Shown: positions 52,165-62,181, counted from the first letter of the stretch. The stretch is DNA of 64,000 nt from Sphingobium chlorophenolicum (GCF_000722875.1 NZ_JFHR01000003.1:1-64000), one strand, 5' to 3'. Notes: generated from the sequence alone by a model not told the origin. Translations and numbers: made by a program.

Positions 52165-53490
52165 CTAACGCTGATTCGTAGCTTGCCGATCGATCTCGTT
52201 GCCATGCTGCGCGTGCGCCGTCTCGGTCAGACTGGTTCCCCCGCGGTCGGCAAGAACGGCCTCGGTAATCGATTTCGGTAGGGGCAGGGGGCGCTCGGTT
52301 CGTGATATGATCGGCAGCACGATCAGGAAATGAGTAAAATAGTAGGCGGCCGCGATCTGGCTGACCATGACGTATATCGGCTCCGCCGGTGAGCCGCCGC
52401 AGTAGCCCAACACCAGCACATCAACGACCAAAACCCAGAAGGCGATTCGGGCTTTTGGACGGAAATTGTTCGATCTGACCGGAGACGTATCTAGCCAGGG
52501 CAAGAAGAAAAGCAACAGGATCGAACCGGCCATCGCCAGCACACCCCAGAGTTTCGCCGGAAGAATGACATCAACCGTAAAGGCACGCAGAATCGCGTAA
52601 AAAGGCCAAAAGTACCACTCTGGAACAATCTCGGGGGGCGTCGAGAGCGGGTTAGCTTCGATGTAGTTCTCAGCCGGGACGAAAAGGTTGGGTGAAAAGA
52701 AGGTGAGGGCGGCGAACAGCAATAGGAATATACCCACCCCCACAGCGTCCTTGGCGGTATAGTAGGGGTGGAACGGCACGGTATCCTGCTCGCCCTTCAC
52801 CTCCACGCCTGTCGGGTTGTTTGAACCCGGAATATGCAACGCCCAGATGTGCAGGATGATGACGCCTGCGATCACGAACGGCAACAGATAGTGGAGCGAG
52901 AAGAAGCGATTCAGCGCTGCATTATCTGGAGCATAGCCGCCCAGCAGCCACACGCGCAGCGTCTCGCCCACGCCCGGTATTGCGGAGAAAAAGCCGGTGA
53001 TTACCTGGGCCCCCCAAAAGCTCATCTGCCCCCACGGGAGCACATAGCCCATGAAGGCGGCGGCCATCATCAACATTAAAATCACCACTCCGAGCAGCCA
53101 AACCACTTCCCGGGGCGCCTTGTACGACCCGTAGTATAGGCCGCGGAAAAGGTGGATGTAGACAACCGCGAAAAAGAAACTGGCTCCCGCGGCATGGCAA
53201 TAACGCAAAAGCCACCCTTGGTTGACGTCGCGCATGATGTGTTCGACAGAACCGAAAGCCTGCGCGGCCGAAGGCGTGTAGTGCATCGCCAGAACGACGC
53301 CGGTGATGATCTGGATCGCCAGCGCCAGTCCGGCCAGAACTCCGAAATTCCAGAAATAGTTCAGGTTTCGTGGCACGGGGTAACCCGCGCCGACCGCATT
53401 ATACACCAGCCGCGGCAGGGGCAGCCTTTCATCAATCCAGCGCATCAGTGGCTGCTTGGGCTCATAATGACTGGCCCAGGGAAAGCTCAT
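52165..53490 (-). CDS. petB: Cytochrome b of a bc1-type complex, orphan
   Basis: 441 residues from ATG 53490 (GGAGCCGTACG ahead); a 38-residue in-frame extension upstream has no support. Heme ligands are seen in [17 protein letters not shown] and [21 protein letters not shown], the PEWYF motif occurs in [16 protein letters not shown], and about eight helices are predicted. The Rieske and cytochrome c1 genes are absent. Probably an extra copy used with host partners or standing alone; its neighbour ChrB suggests stress-linked transfer. Confidence 0.9.
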   Translation of the reverse strand: MSFPWASHYEPKQPLMRWIDERLPLPRLVYNAVGAGYPVPRNLNYFWNFGVLAGLALAIQIITGVVLAMHYTPSAAQAFGSVEHIMRDVNQGWLLRYCHAAGASFFFAVVYIHLFRGLYYGSYKAPREVVWLLGVVILMLMMAAAFMGYVLPWGQMSFWGAQVITGFFSAIPGVGETLRVWLLGGYAPDNAALNRFFSLHYLLPFVIAGVIILHIWALHIPGSNNPTGVEVKGEQDTVPFHPYYTAKDAVGVGIFLLLFAALTFFSPNLFVPAENYIEANPLSTPPEIVPEWYFWPFYAILRAFTVDVILPAKLWGVLAMAGSILLLFFLPWLDTSPVRSNNFRPKARIAFWVLVVDVLVLGYCGGSPAEPIYVMVSQIAAAYYFTHFLIVLPIISRTERPLPLPKSITEAVLADRGGTSLTETAHAQHGNEIDRQATNQR

Positions 53491-53612
53491 CGTACGGCTC
53501 CTCGCCTTGCGCGACACACGCGGTGACCGCGACCCGGTTTGCAGCGCGATACAACTGCTATATAGTACGGTCAATCGGCGTGTAGGTGTTTCACTAATCG
53601 CCACACTGTCCT

Positions 53613-53837
53613 ATGGGGATCTGTGGCTTGACCATTCAAAAGCCTGGCCTTGCCGACTGGACGCGCGCGGTGGTGGAGCTATTGGCTATCGCGGTTGGGG
53701 GATGGGCATTCTTCACGACTGAAGAACCAGTCCCGGCCACGCTGTTTTTGGGAGCAGGAGTTCTCGCCGGGGAACTGATAGGCCGAGCGGCTGAAAACTG
53801 GGTCAAGCGTCGACAGTCGCGCAGACCACAGCGCTGA
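53613..53837 (+). CDS. Small membrane protein
   Basis: 74 residues. Hydrophobic WTRAVVELLAIAVGGWAFFTT, then PATLFLGAGVLAGELIGRAAEN, then an Arg/Lys-rich tail (WVKRRQSRRPQR). No clear ribosome site at ATG 53613. Divergent from cytochrome b and 53 bp before chrB. Unknown. Confidence 0.45.
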   Translation: MGICGLTIQKPGLADWTRAVVELLAIAVGGWAFFTTEEPVPATLFLGAGVLAGELIGRAAENWVKRRQSRRPQR

Positions 53838-53890
53838 GACCGTCGGAGGATGGTGAAAAGCACGGTTTTTGTGCGTAAAGTGGAGTTGCA

Positions 53891-54844
53891 ATGCCCTCAC
53901 CAGATCCCAACCCTTGGCTCCTCCTAATTCCTCAGCTTCCGGCAAAACCGGCTTATCTGCGGGTCAAGGTGTGGCGCCGGCTTCAGGTAATCGGCGCGGC
54001 GCCGCTCAAAAATGCCGTGCATGCGCTGCCTAACCGCGACGACACGCGAGGCTTGTTTGAAGAACTGCATCGGGAGATTCTGGCCAACGACGGTGAAGCC
54101 CTGATCCTCGAAGCGCGGCTGGTCGGCGGTCTGGGCGACGCAGCCCTTCGCGGCATGTTTGATGCCGCGCGGGATGCTGACTATGAGGAACTAGCTCGCG
54201 AGGCTCGTGTGCTAGCGGCGGGTGACGAGGTCACTCCGGCGGACGTCGGGCGACTGCGGAAACGCCTGGATGACGTAACCGCGATTGATTTCTTCGGCGC
54301 ACACGGGCGCCAGGTCGCCGAGGCGGCGATCGTCGAGCTCGACCGTCTGTCGCATCAACATCCGGACGTCAGCGGACCTGGCGCGCCGGAATTAACCTCG
54401 GCGGAACTCAAAGGGCGCACATGGGTGACGCGCCGGCACGTCCACGTCGACCGTATCGCCTCGGCATGGTTGATCGGTCGCTTCATCGATCCGGCAGCGA
54501 CGTTCAAATTTGTCGATGGCCGAAACTACGCTCCCGCTCCAGGCGAACTGCGGTTCGATATGTCCGGAGCCGAGTTCACGCACGAAGGAGACAGCTGCAC
54601 TTTCGAAACTTTGGTGACGCGGTCCGATCTTGAAGCCGATCGCGCGCTGCAGGCGATCGGCGAGATCGTACATGATCTCGACATCGGGGATGCCCGCTAC
54701 AACCGTCCGGAAACGGCAGGTGTTCAAGCGCTGATTTACGGCATTTGTGCGGGCAATGAGGATGACGAGGACCGCATCGCGAAAGGATCACTGCTGCTCG
54801 ATGGGCTGTACGCCACCTTCTCGCAGCAACGAAGCGAAGTCTGA
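53891..54844 (+). CDS. chrB: Chromate resistance protein ChrB
   Basis: 317 residues with GGAG before ATG 53891. PWLLLIPQLPAKPAYLRVKVWRRLQVIGAAPLKNAVHALPN and RRHVHVDRIASAWLIGRFIDPAATFKFV are the N- and C-terminal hallmarks of ChrB. In known operons ChrB acts as a chromate-responsive regulator of chrA. Here chrA lies 7 kb away, so the module has been split or rearranged. In 54845-54953 nothing else is seen. Confidence 0.9.
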   Translation: MPSPDPNPWLLLIPQLPAKPAYLRVKVWRRLQVIGAAPLKNAVHALPNRDDTRGLFEELHREILANDGEALILEARLVGGLGDAALRGMFDAARDADYEELAREARVLAAGDEVTPADVGRLRKRLDDVTAIDFFGAHGRQVAEAAIVELDRLSHQHPDVSGPGAPELTSAELKGRTWVTRRHVHVDRIASAWLIGRFIDPAATFKFVDGRNYAPAPGELRFDMSGAEFTHEGDSCTFETLVTRSDLEADRALQAIGEIVHDLDIGDARYNRPETAGVQALIYGICAGNEDDEDRIAKGSLLLDGLYATFSQQRSEV

Positions 54845-54953
54845 CCGCGCTCCCGGAGATCCGAGCGGTGGCGTGCGACAAGCAGACCGGCGGAGAGGCC
54901 TGGGCCTGAACCAGCATCAACCGTCCATGGCGAGAGGAGAACGAACCGGCGCC

Positions 54954-55622
54954 ATGCGGCTGCTGCTGATAGAGGATGACGCGGAAACCGGCAACGCCGT
55001 CGTCGCGGCGTTGCGCGCGCACGGTCACGCCGTCGATTGGGAGACCAACGGACAAGGCGGGCTCGATCGCGCCGCTACCGATGCTTACGCCTTGCTGGTC
55101 GTCGATCGCATGCTGCCCGGGATCGATGGACTCTCGCTCGTCGCCGAACTTCGCCAGCGACAAATCGCGGCTCCCGTGCTGATGCTCACCGCGCTCGGCT
55201 CGATCGAGCAACGGGTTGAAGGTCTCGAAGGGGGCGCTGACGACTATCTCGTCAAGCCCTTCGCGATCGCCGAGCTCCTGGCGCGCATCGAAGCGTTGCA
55301 GCGCCGCGCAGCCGGTCCGCCCAGCATCCTGTCGCTCGGCGATCTGACGCTCGACCGTCTCGCCCGCACGGTGCGGAGAGGCGACACGCCGATCGAGCTG
55401 ATCCCGCGCGAGTTTCAGCTTCTCGAGCTCCTGATGCTCAACTCGCCCGCCGTGCTCACCCGCCTGATGCTATTGGAAACGGTGTGGAAGTTCCGGTTCG
55501 ACCCCGGCAGAAACCTTGTCGAGAGCCATATCAGCCGGCTGCGGACCAAGATCGATCGGGGCGGCGATCCGCCCCTGATCCATACCGTGCGTGGAGAAGG
55601 CTATGCCGCTTGGAGTGAGTAG
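54954..55622 (+). CDS. OmpR-family response regulator
   Basis: 222 residues from ATG 54954. Receiver domain with LIEDD, phospho-acceptor Asp51 in VVDRMLPGIDG, Thr in LMLTALGS and Lys in YLVKPF; then a winged-helix output domain with ELIPREFQLLELLMLN and VESHISRLRTKIDRG. Overlaps the kinase gene by 32 bp (or 20 bp). Regulates probable nearby receptor or metal genes. Confidence 0.93.
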   Translation: MRLLLIEDDAETGNAVVAALRAHGHAVDWETNGQGGLDRAATDAYALLVVDRMLPGIDGLSLVAELRQRQIAAPVLMLTALGSIEQRVEGLEGGADDYLVKPFAIAELLARIEALQRRAAGPPSILSLGDLTLDRLARTVRRGDTPIELIPREFQLLELLMLNSPAVLTRLMLLETVWKFRFDPGRNLVESHISRLRTKIDRGGDPPLIHTVRGEGYAAWSE

Positions 55623-57000
55623 CCGGCTGCTGCGCTCGACGTTGGTCCGCGTCGTGGCGCTTAATGCGCTGCTGCTCGTCATCAGCATGGTCGCCGGCGC
55701 GCTCGGCGGCTGGCTCGCGACCCGCACGGTCGTCGAGCGACAGGCGCGGAGCCGCGTCGAGCTCGAGACACATGCGATCGCGCTCGAAGCGCAACGGGGA
55801 GGCTTGGATCGCGCGCTCGATATGATCCGCATCAGGGCGGAGCGGCCCGGGTCGCCCGAATATTATCTGATCGGGCCGGACGGCCGCAGGCTGATCGGCG
55901 ACCTTCAAATCGTGCCGAAAGCGGCCGGTTGGCACTTTGTCGAGCAGCCTTCGCCGCAACCAGGCGTAGAGGGCGTGCATCTGCTGTCACTGACGCGGCG
56001 CCTTCCGGATGGCTCACTCCTTATCGTTGGGGAGGACATGGAGCGCAGCGACGCCATCCGCGACGCTGTTTTCGGGGCCATCCTGATCGCAGGCGGCATC
56101 GCGTTGGCGTTCGGTATCGTTGCCGGCCTCCTCGCCACCCGGCAGACCTTCCGGCAGATGCAGCGAATCAACGCGGCCGTCCGCGCGGTTGAGGGCGGCG
56201 ATCTCTCGGCGCGGATCGGCGCGCCGGCCAACCCGCGCACCGATCTCGATCAGCTCGCGCTGGCGGTCGACCGGATGCTCGACCGGATTGACACGCTGGT
56301 CGCCACGATCCGCCGTGTGTCGGCCGAGGTCGCTCATGACCTACGAACGCCGCTCACGCGCGTGAGGCACGCGATCGAAACGGCGCTCGCGCAGCCTGAC
56401 GACGAAAAGCGGACCGCGACCTTGGCACAGGCGATGGCCGGGCTGGACGACGCGCTTCGTCTGTTCAGCGCGGTGCTGGATCTTGCCGAGATCGATGCCG
56501 GCAAGGCGCGTGCGCGGTTCGAGCCGCTCGACCTGGCGGAGATCGTGGACCGGGTGGTGGATGCCTACCGTGCCGAAATCGAGGCCTCCAGCCGCCACAT
56601 CTCGGTGAGCTCGGCTCGAGCGGCAGTGGTCGCCGGCGACGCCGATCTGCTGGCGCGCGCTCTCGCCAACCTGATCGAGAACGCGCTCAAATACTCCCGT
56701 GACGAAGCTCGGATAGACGTTTCGGTTTCCGAGCAGCCCGGCATGGTGACGATGGCGGTCGCGGACGACGGCCCTGGCGTGTCCGATGGCGAGGTCGCCG
56801 AGATGTTGCGCCCGTTCGGGCGCTTGGATCGAGCGCGGCGGGAATCCGGCAACGGTCTCGGCCTCGCGATCGCTGATGCCGTAGCTCGGCTGCACCGCGG
56901 AACGCTGGCGTTTGCGAGACTCCAGCCGGGTTTGGCCGTTGAGATCAGATTACCGCGCGAACCGGCGGCGACAGCGGTCGCCGACGCTCGCTTGTCCTGA
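55591..57000 (+). CDS. Sensor histidine kinase
   Basis: 469 residues from 55591 (GTG; ATG at 55603 is the alternative). Two membrane helices (LNALLLVISMVAGALGGWLATRT and AVFGAILIAGGIALAFGIVAGLLAT) bracket a periplasmic loop of about 110 residues. A HAMP-like region precedes phospho-acceptor His249 in VAHDLRTPLTRVRHAIE; N box NLIENALKYS, and GNGLGLAIADAVARLHRG. Partner of the adjacent regulator. The receptor gene converges 4 bp away. Confidence 0.92.
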   Translation: MEKAMPLGVSSRLLRSTLVRVVALNALLLVISMVAGALGGWLATRTVVERQARSRVELETHAIALEAQRGGLDRALDMIRIRAERPGSPEYYLIGPDGRRLIGDLQIVPKAAGWHFVEQPSPQPGVEGVHLLSLTRRLPDGSLLIVGEDMERSDAIRDAVFGAILIAGGIALAFGIVAGLLATRQTFRQMQRINAAVRAVEGGDLSARIGAPANPRTDLDQLALAVDRMLDRIDTLVATIRRVSAEVAHDLRTPLTRVRHAIETALAQPDDEKRTATLAQAMAGLDDALRLFSAVLDLAEIDAGKARARFEPLDLAEIVDRVVDAYRAEIEASSRHISVSSARAAVVAGDADLLARALANLIENALKYSRDEARIDVSVSEQPGMVTMAVADDGPGVSDGEVAEMLRPFGRLDRARRESGNGLGLAIADAVARLHRGTLAFARLQPGLAVEIRLPREPAATAVADARLS

Positions 57001-57004
57001 ACCG

Positions 57005-59455
57005 TTAGAACCTGACGGTTGCGGTAATCCCATACGTCCGCGGGTCCGCAGGTTGCCCGGCCACCAACCCGGTGTTGCCCGACTGCAGCGCGAGCAATTC
57101 GTAATAGTCATGGTCGAACAGGTTGCGGACCCAGCCGAAGATGTTGAGCCGGTCGTCGGCAGTGCGAAATCCCAGCCGGACGTTTTCGACTGAATAGCCG
57201 TCGACGTCGGTGTAACGAGAGCGCGTCGCATTTGACGAGAACTTGCTGCGCGCCGTGCCGTCAAACCCGAAGTAGGCGTTGCCCGCGGTGCTGACCGGCA
57301 GCGTGTATTCGAAGGCGTAGCTGGCCGACCATTTCGAGACGCCGGGAAGCCAGCTGCCCGACGCGTCGCAAAAAGGCGGGCTGAACCCGCCCGGCGTGCC
57401 CGGCGCGCTCGGCGTGCCGACGATATTGCCGTTCGCATCGACCGGCAGCACGGTGCCGCCCGACAGTTCCGGCGGGCACGGAGCATCTGGAAACCGTATG
57501 TAGCGTGCGTCGGTGAACGCGCCGTTGGCGTAGAGCGAGAACCTGTCGCTGGGCCTGAAGCTGAATTCGGCCTCAGCCCCGCGTGTGCGGACCTTGACCG
57601 CGTTGGCGAGATAGGCGAGCACGACACCGCCCGACTGGTTGTTCGTCACCGTCGTCTGGTAGTCCTTGATCTCGGTCCAGAACGCCGAAAGGTTGAGCGT
57701 CGCGCGACGATCGAAAAATTGCGACTTCAGGCCGATCTCGAAATGATCGATCTTCTCCGGGCGCACGGTGACGGCGTTCAGCACCGGCGCCCCGTTCGAC
57801 AGGGGAAGGCCGTTCATGTTGATGCCCGCCGATTTGAACCCGTGCGCAAAGGTGGCATAGCTCATAACCTCACGGGCGACGTCGTAAGACACCGTCAGAT
57901 CATAGGCCAGGTTCCATGAGTCGAACTTCTCGGCGTAGGATTGCGGCGGCAGGGTATTGCGCTGATCGCTGTTGAGCGTGGTGCTGCCGCTGCCCGTCGT
58001 CACAGTCGCGGAATAGGCTCCGTCCTTCTTGTCATAATTCAGGCGCACGCCCGGCAGGATGCGCAGCCGGTCGGAGACTTTCCAGGTCAGCTGCCCGAAT
58101 ATCGCCGCGCTGACGCTCTTGTACCGGATGTCGTTTTCCGAACGCAGCCCGTCGAGGATCGCCGGGTTGCAGGCGTTCGCGGCCGGCGGATTGCATCCGC
58201 TCGACCCGGCGGGCACGTTGCCGGGATTGAGCAGCCAGCGGCTCGCTGCCGACCCCTGTTCCTGCGCGCCCTCGGTGCGGAAGCGCTGCCAGAAATAAAA
58301 GCCGCCAGCGACGAAATCGAAACGCTCGCCATCGTAGGCGTAGCGTACCTCCTGGGTGACCTGGCGGTGACGCGACGGGTTGCCCGAGAAGGTCGTGATC
58401 GGCAGCCCGGTGAAGTCGCGGTCGCTGGACGGCAGCCAGTTCCACAGCCGCCAGGCGATGATCGAGGTGAGCGTGCCGGATCCCAGCTTCCAATCGGCGA
58501 TCAACGATATCCCGGCCGAGTCTTGCCCTGCCTTCAACTCCGCGTCGAGGTCGGTGAGACGGTCGAACGCATTGGTGCTGGGCGGCGCATAGTCGAACGC
58601 AGCCGCCAGTGCGGCATACTGCCGGTTAAGCGAGCGCTGCGTCGCGCCGGTTCGCACATAGATCTGTGCGCCCGCTTCGGGCCGCTGTCGGCTGTAATCG
58701 CCGACCAGGCGTAGATCGAGATCGTCCGACGCGCGCCACAACAGCTGGCCGCGCAGGCTCAGATTGTCGCGCTCGTTGATCCAGCGCCGCGTCGCGACAT
58801 TGTAGATGGTCCCGCGGCGCGATGTCGTCGAAAACGCGAAGCGGGCGGCCAGGTTTTCGGTCAACGGCCCGGAAACCGCACCCTTCGCCTGACGAAGTTC
58901 GAGATTGCCGAGCGATGCCTCGAGATAGGCTTCGGGCGTGAAGCTGGGCTTGCGAATGCCGACGTTGATCGCGCCGGCGGTCGTGTTCTTGCCGTAGAGC
59001 GTACCCTGCGGGCCGCGCAGCACCTCGACGCCCGCCACATCGAACAGGTCGGACACGGCCGTCGCGATTCGGCTGTAATAGACCTGGTCGATATAGATCC
59101 CGACGCCCTGTTCGAGGCCGTCGTTGGTCAGCCCGAGCGGCGCGCCCAGTCCGCGAATGTTGATCGCCGCGTTGCGCGAATTGGTGCCGTAATAGGTGAG
59201 CGACGGCTGAAGCTGGACGAGCTGCGAGACATTCTGGCTGCCCGATTTCGCGATCACCGAATCGGTCAGGACCGACACCGCGATCGGCACATCCTGCACC
59301 GACTCCTCGCGGCGGCGAGCGGTGACGGTAATGTCATTTCCCGTCTGGTCGGCGGGAGTGGGGGCGTCTGCTACCGACGAGGGTGCGGTCTGCGCTGACA
59401 CGCACACGGGCGATGCGGCCGAAACAAGCAGCAGTACGCGCAGTGCTGTGTTCAC
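57005..59455 (-). CDS. TonB-dependent receptor
   Basis: 816 residues. Signal peptide (LRVLLLVSAASPVCVSAQ), TonB box DITVTARRREE, plug with VPIAVSVLTDSVIAKSGSQNVSQLVQLQPSL and NIRGLGAPLG, then barrel strands to the C-terminus GITATVRF, an outer-membrane aromatic ending. Located next to the convergent two-component system, which may control it. The type resembles receptors for siderophores or other bulky ligands. Confidence 0.88.
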   Translation of the reverse strand: MNTALRVLLLVSAASPVCVSAQTAPSSVADAPTPADQTGNDITVTARRREESVQDVPIAVSVLTDSVIAKSGSQNVSQLVQLQPSLTYYGTNSRNAAINIRGLGAPLGLTNDGLEQGVGIYIDQVYYSRIATAVSDLFDVAGVEVLRGPQGTLYGKNTTAGAINVGIRKPSFTPEAYLEASLGNLELRQAKGAVSGPLTENLAARFAFSTTSRRGTIYNVATRRWINERDNLSLRGQLLWRASDDLDLRLVGDYSRQRPEAGAQIYVRTGATQRSLNRQYAALAAAFDYAPPSTNAFDRLTDLDAELKAGQDSAGISLIADWKLGSGTLTSIIAWRLWNWLPSSDRDFTGLPITTFSGNPSRHRQVTQEVRYAYDGERFDFVAGGFYFWQRFRTEGAQEQGSAASRWLLNPGNVPAGSSGCNPPAANACNPAILDGLRSENDIRYKSVSAAIFGQLTWKVSDRLRILPGVRLNYDKKDGAYSATVTTGSGSTTLNSDQRNTLPPQSYAEKFDSWNLAYDLTVSYDVAREVMSYATFAHGFKSAGINMNGLPLSNGAPVLNAVTVRPEKIDHFEIGLKSQFFDRRATLNLSAFWTEIKDYQTTVTNNQSGGVVLAYLANAVKVRTRGAEAEFSFRPSDRFSLYANGAFTDARYIRFPDAPCPPELSGGTVLPVDANGNIVGTPSAPGTPGGFSPPFCDASGSWLPGVSKWSASYAFEYTLPVSTAGNAYFGFDGTARSKFSSNATRSRYTDVDGYSVENVRLGFRTADDRLNIFGWVRNLFDHDYYELLALQSGNTGLVAGQPADPRTYGITATVRF

Positions 59456-59636
59456 CTTCCGCCTCCCATTCCTGCGTTATTGTCTATTGATTCAGTAGGA
59501 ATTGGCGAGCAACTTAAACTTGGTGCCTGACAACCTCGACTGACGGGCAACGCTTCAACTGACGGATTGAGAGAGGCGGTGTCATTCAGCGTCTGCCGGT
59601 CGTCCTCCGCGCATCGTCGAGCGTCACTTATTCGCT
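59456..59636. promoter_or_regulatory. Intergenic region between receptor and receptor remnant
   Basis: 181 bp upstream of the leftward receptor gene. It must contain its promoter. TATTGTCTATTGATTCAG at 59477-59494 is AT-rich and the only non-GC stretch. No operator repeat is seen. Confidence 0.3.
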
Positions 59637-60563
59637 ATGTCCGCCTGTCTCGCTACCGGCGCGTTCCGCGATGAGCAGGTCAGCCGTGCCGTATTCGGCG
59701 AGGCGACGATCCGCGCTACGCCGCGCCTCGCCGTCACGCTGGGCGGCCGTTACCAGTACGACCGCCAGGACCGCGAAGGCGCGCTCGGCCCCTTCGTGGT
59801 CGACTGCCGCCGCAGCTTCGACGCTTTCCTCCCGCGCGTAAGCGTCGCTTAGAGGTCGCGCCGGACGTCCGGGTCGGCGTGCTGGCGTCGCGCGGCTACA
59901 ACCCCGGCGGCACCACCATCTCCTTCGACACCGGCGCGCAGGACGTCTTCGGGGCGGAGCGGCTGTGGAACTACGAGCTGTTCCTGCGCGGGCGCACCCC
60001 GGACGGCCGGCTCTCCTTCAACGCCAACGCCTTTTTCGCCGACTATGAGGACGCGCAGCGCCCGACCACCACGCTCGGCCCCTCCGGGCTCCTCCAGACC
60101 GTGTTCGACGATGCGGAGGACGCCCGCGCCTACGGGCTGGAGCTTGAACTCGCCTTCCGGCCTTCGCCCCGCCTGTCGCTCCGCGGGGGCCTGGGCCTGC
60201 TAGAGACCGATCTCCGCCGCTTCTCCGTGTCGGCGGCAGGCGTTGAGGGTAACGATTTCCAGCGGTCGCCCGGCCTGACCGGCTTCCTCACCGCGAGCTG
60301 GACGCCCGTCGACCGCTTCACCCTTGACGCGCAAGGACGCTATGGCGGCGGCTACTACGGCGACGACGCCAACACCCGCGCCTTCCGCTCGGGCGACCTC
60401 GCCACGGTCGACGCAGGCGAGCTATCAGCTCGGCCCCGTCCGGCTTTTCGGCTTCGTCCGCAACCTCTTCGACGGGTTCCAGGTCACGCAGGTCTACTTT
60501 CCCGGTTTCGGCACGGTGAACGAGCCGCGACGCTACGGCGCTGGCGTCGAGGCGCGCTTCTGA
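59637..60563 (+). pseudogene. TonB-dependent receptor remnant with frameshifts
   Basis: Receptor sequence in pieces: GAFRDEQVSRAVFGEATIRATPRLAVTLGGRYQYDRQ ends early in the first frame at 59852. Barrel sequence resumes at about 59850 in another frame (VGVLASRGYNPGGTTISF, ERLWNYELFLRG, ARAYGLELELAFRPSPR), and the C-terminal end ASYQLGPVRLFGFVRNLFDGFQVTQVYFPGFGT ... VEARF is in a third frame, stopping at 60563. The N-terminal plug and signal are absent. At least two frameshifts plus a 5' deletion. It resembles the intact receptor pair at 47431-50552. Confidence 0.7.
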
Positions 60564-61714
60564 TGCCCGCGCGGCGGCTTCTCGCCCGGCTCCACGCCTG
60601 GATCGGGGCCGTCGCCGCGCCGGTCCTCCTCCTCGTCTGCCTGTCGGGCGCGGCGCTCGCCTTTGACGCGGAGCTGTTCCGGGCGCAGCATCCGTTCGTT
60701 CGGAGCGTCGACGGGGCCGCCGCCCGGGTCGCGGCGCCGCGCGTCGACGCTTGGCTCGCCGCCGCGAAGAGGGGTTATGGCCGCTCCTTCCAGCCGCTGG
60801 GCCTGTTCCTGCCCGACAGCCGCGTGGAGGTCGACACCGCCATGTTCTACGGCCTCCGCTCCGGCGCGGGCGGGCTTGAGGATACCGTGATCCTCGTCGT
60901 CGATCCCGCCACGGGCGCGTACCGCGGCGACTTCCTCTTGGACAGCGCCTGGGGCCACCAGCTCATCCACTTCCACCATCAGCTCTTTGCGGGCGAGGTC
61001 GGCGCGGCGATCGTCGCTCTGCTCGGCTTGCTGCTCGCCGCCTTTGCCGCGACCGGCCTTTACCTCTGGTGGCCGCGCCGAGGCTCCGCATGGCGCAAGG
61101 CGCGCCCGCCGCATTTGTCGGGCCGGCCGCTCGGTCGCTGGTACCGCATCCATGGCTGGATCGGCTTCTGGAGCGCGCTCCCCATCCTGTTCTTCGGCCT
61201 GACCGGCACGGCGGCGTCGCACTCCGGCTGGTTCGGCGGCCTGCTCGCGGGCCTGCCCTATGACGTTCCCGCCGCGCTCGCCCCCGCCTTCGCGAGCACC
61301 TGCGCCGGCCGCGTCACGACCGACGAGGCCGTCGCCGCCGCGAGCGCCGCATTACCCGGCCAGCGGCTCGCGACGGTCGGACTTCCGGACGGAACCGACC
61401 CCTATCGCCTTACCTTCAAGACCGCATCCCCGTTCGACCATGTCGAGGGCGACACGCTCGCCTTCGTCCACGCGACCTGTCCGGGCGTCGTCCGACCCAT
61501 AGATGCCCGCCAGCACGGTCCGCGCGCGGCCATCGGCCAGGCGATGCTCTCGCTCCACGCCGGCCGTAGTCTCGGCCGGGCGGGCGACCCGCTCGTAGTC
61601 TTCGCTGGCCTCGCCGCCGCGGTCCTCGCCGGCTCCGGCCTCTACATTTGGGTCGCCCGCCATCTCACCTGCCGGCGAACAAGGCATTCGGGCAGGACGA
61701 TGGCCTTTGAGTAG
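60563..61714 (+). CDS. PepSY-associated membrane protein
   Basis: 383 residues from ATG 60563, overlapping the receptor remnant stop. Helices ARLHAWIGAVAAPVLLLVCLSGAALAF, VGAAIVALLGLLLAAFAATGLYLWWPRRGS, WYRIHGWIGFWSALPILFFGLTGTAAS and LVVFAGLAAAVLAGSGLYIWVAR match the paralogue at 49488-50552. Intact although its receptor partner is a wreck. Conserved His residues for heme binding remain (QLIHFHHQ). Start chosen by the ATGA-like overlap. Confidence 0.8.
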   Translation: MPARRLLARLHAWIGAVAAPVLLLVCLSGAALAFDAELFRAQHPFVRSVDGAAARVAAPRVDAWLAAAKRGYGRSFQPLGLFLPDSRVEVDTAMFYGLRSGAGGLEDTVILVVDPATGAYRGDFLLDSAWGHQLIHFHHQLFAGEVGAAIVALLGLLLAAFAATGLYLWWPRRGSAWRKARPPHLSGRPLGRWYRIHGWIGFWSALPILFFGLTGTAASHSGWFGGLLAGLPYDVPAALAPAFASTCAGRVTTDEAVAAASAALPGQRLATVGLPDGTDPYRLTFKTASPFDHVEGDTLAFVHATCPGVVRPIDARQHGPRAAIGQAMLSLHAGRSLGRAGDPLVVFAGLAAAVLAGSGLYIWVARHLTCRRTRHSGRTMAFE

Positions 61715-61905
61715 CCCCCTGGCATTCTAGGCGGTCGGAAGTGGCGAACGCTGCGAGGGTTCGGCGAGGTCGTATTAACGCAAAGAGCTCTGCGCGCCGA
61801 TCAGCGGGTAAGCCGGCCAAAGCGGGTCGTCCGCCGCGACTGCGTTCTTGCTCGCTCGCCGCTGTGCGCTACAGAGTCGGTATTTCGGGCAGGGGGAGGG
61901 TGCGC

Positions 61906-62175
61906 ATGAATGCTAAGGATCTGGCCAAGTCGGTCGCGCAGAGCCAGGGCTTGACGGAGGCGGCGGCGAAGAAGGTGGTAGACGCCGTCGTCGAGGCCGT
62001 GGCCGAGGCGGCCGCCGCCGGCGACGAGATCAACCTGCCGGGCTTCGGCAAGTTCAAGGTGAAGGATATGCCCGAGCGCGGTGGACGCAACCCGGCCACC
62101 GGTGAGGCGATCACGATCGCCGCATCGAAGAAGCTGATGTTCACGCCGGCCAAGGCGCTCAAGGACCGGCTGTAG
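61906..62175 (+). CDS. HU-like DNA-binding protein
   Basis: 89 residues from ATG 61906, after AGGGGGAGGG; a longer in-frame upstream reading has no ribosome site. Contains ITIAASKKLMFTPAKALKDRL and the arm GGRNPATG, as in HU. Similar to the HU at 31643-31924. It is followed by only 6 bp before the serine protease start, so it belongs to the downstream cassette. Confidence 0.85.
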   Translation: MNAKDLAKSVAQSQGLTEAAAKKVVDAVVEAVAEAAAAGDEINLPGFGKFKVKDMPERGGRNPATGEAITIAASKKLMFTPAKALKDRL

Positions 62176-62181
62176 CCGCAG

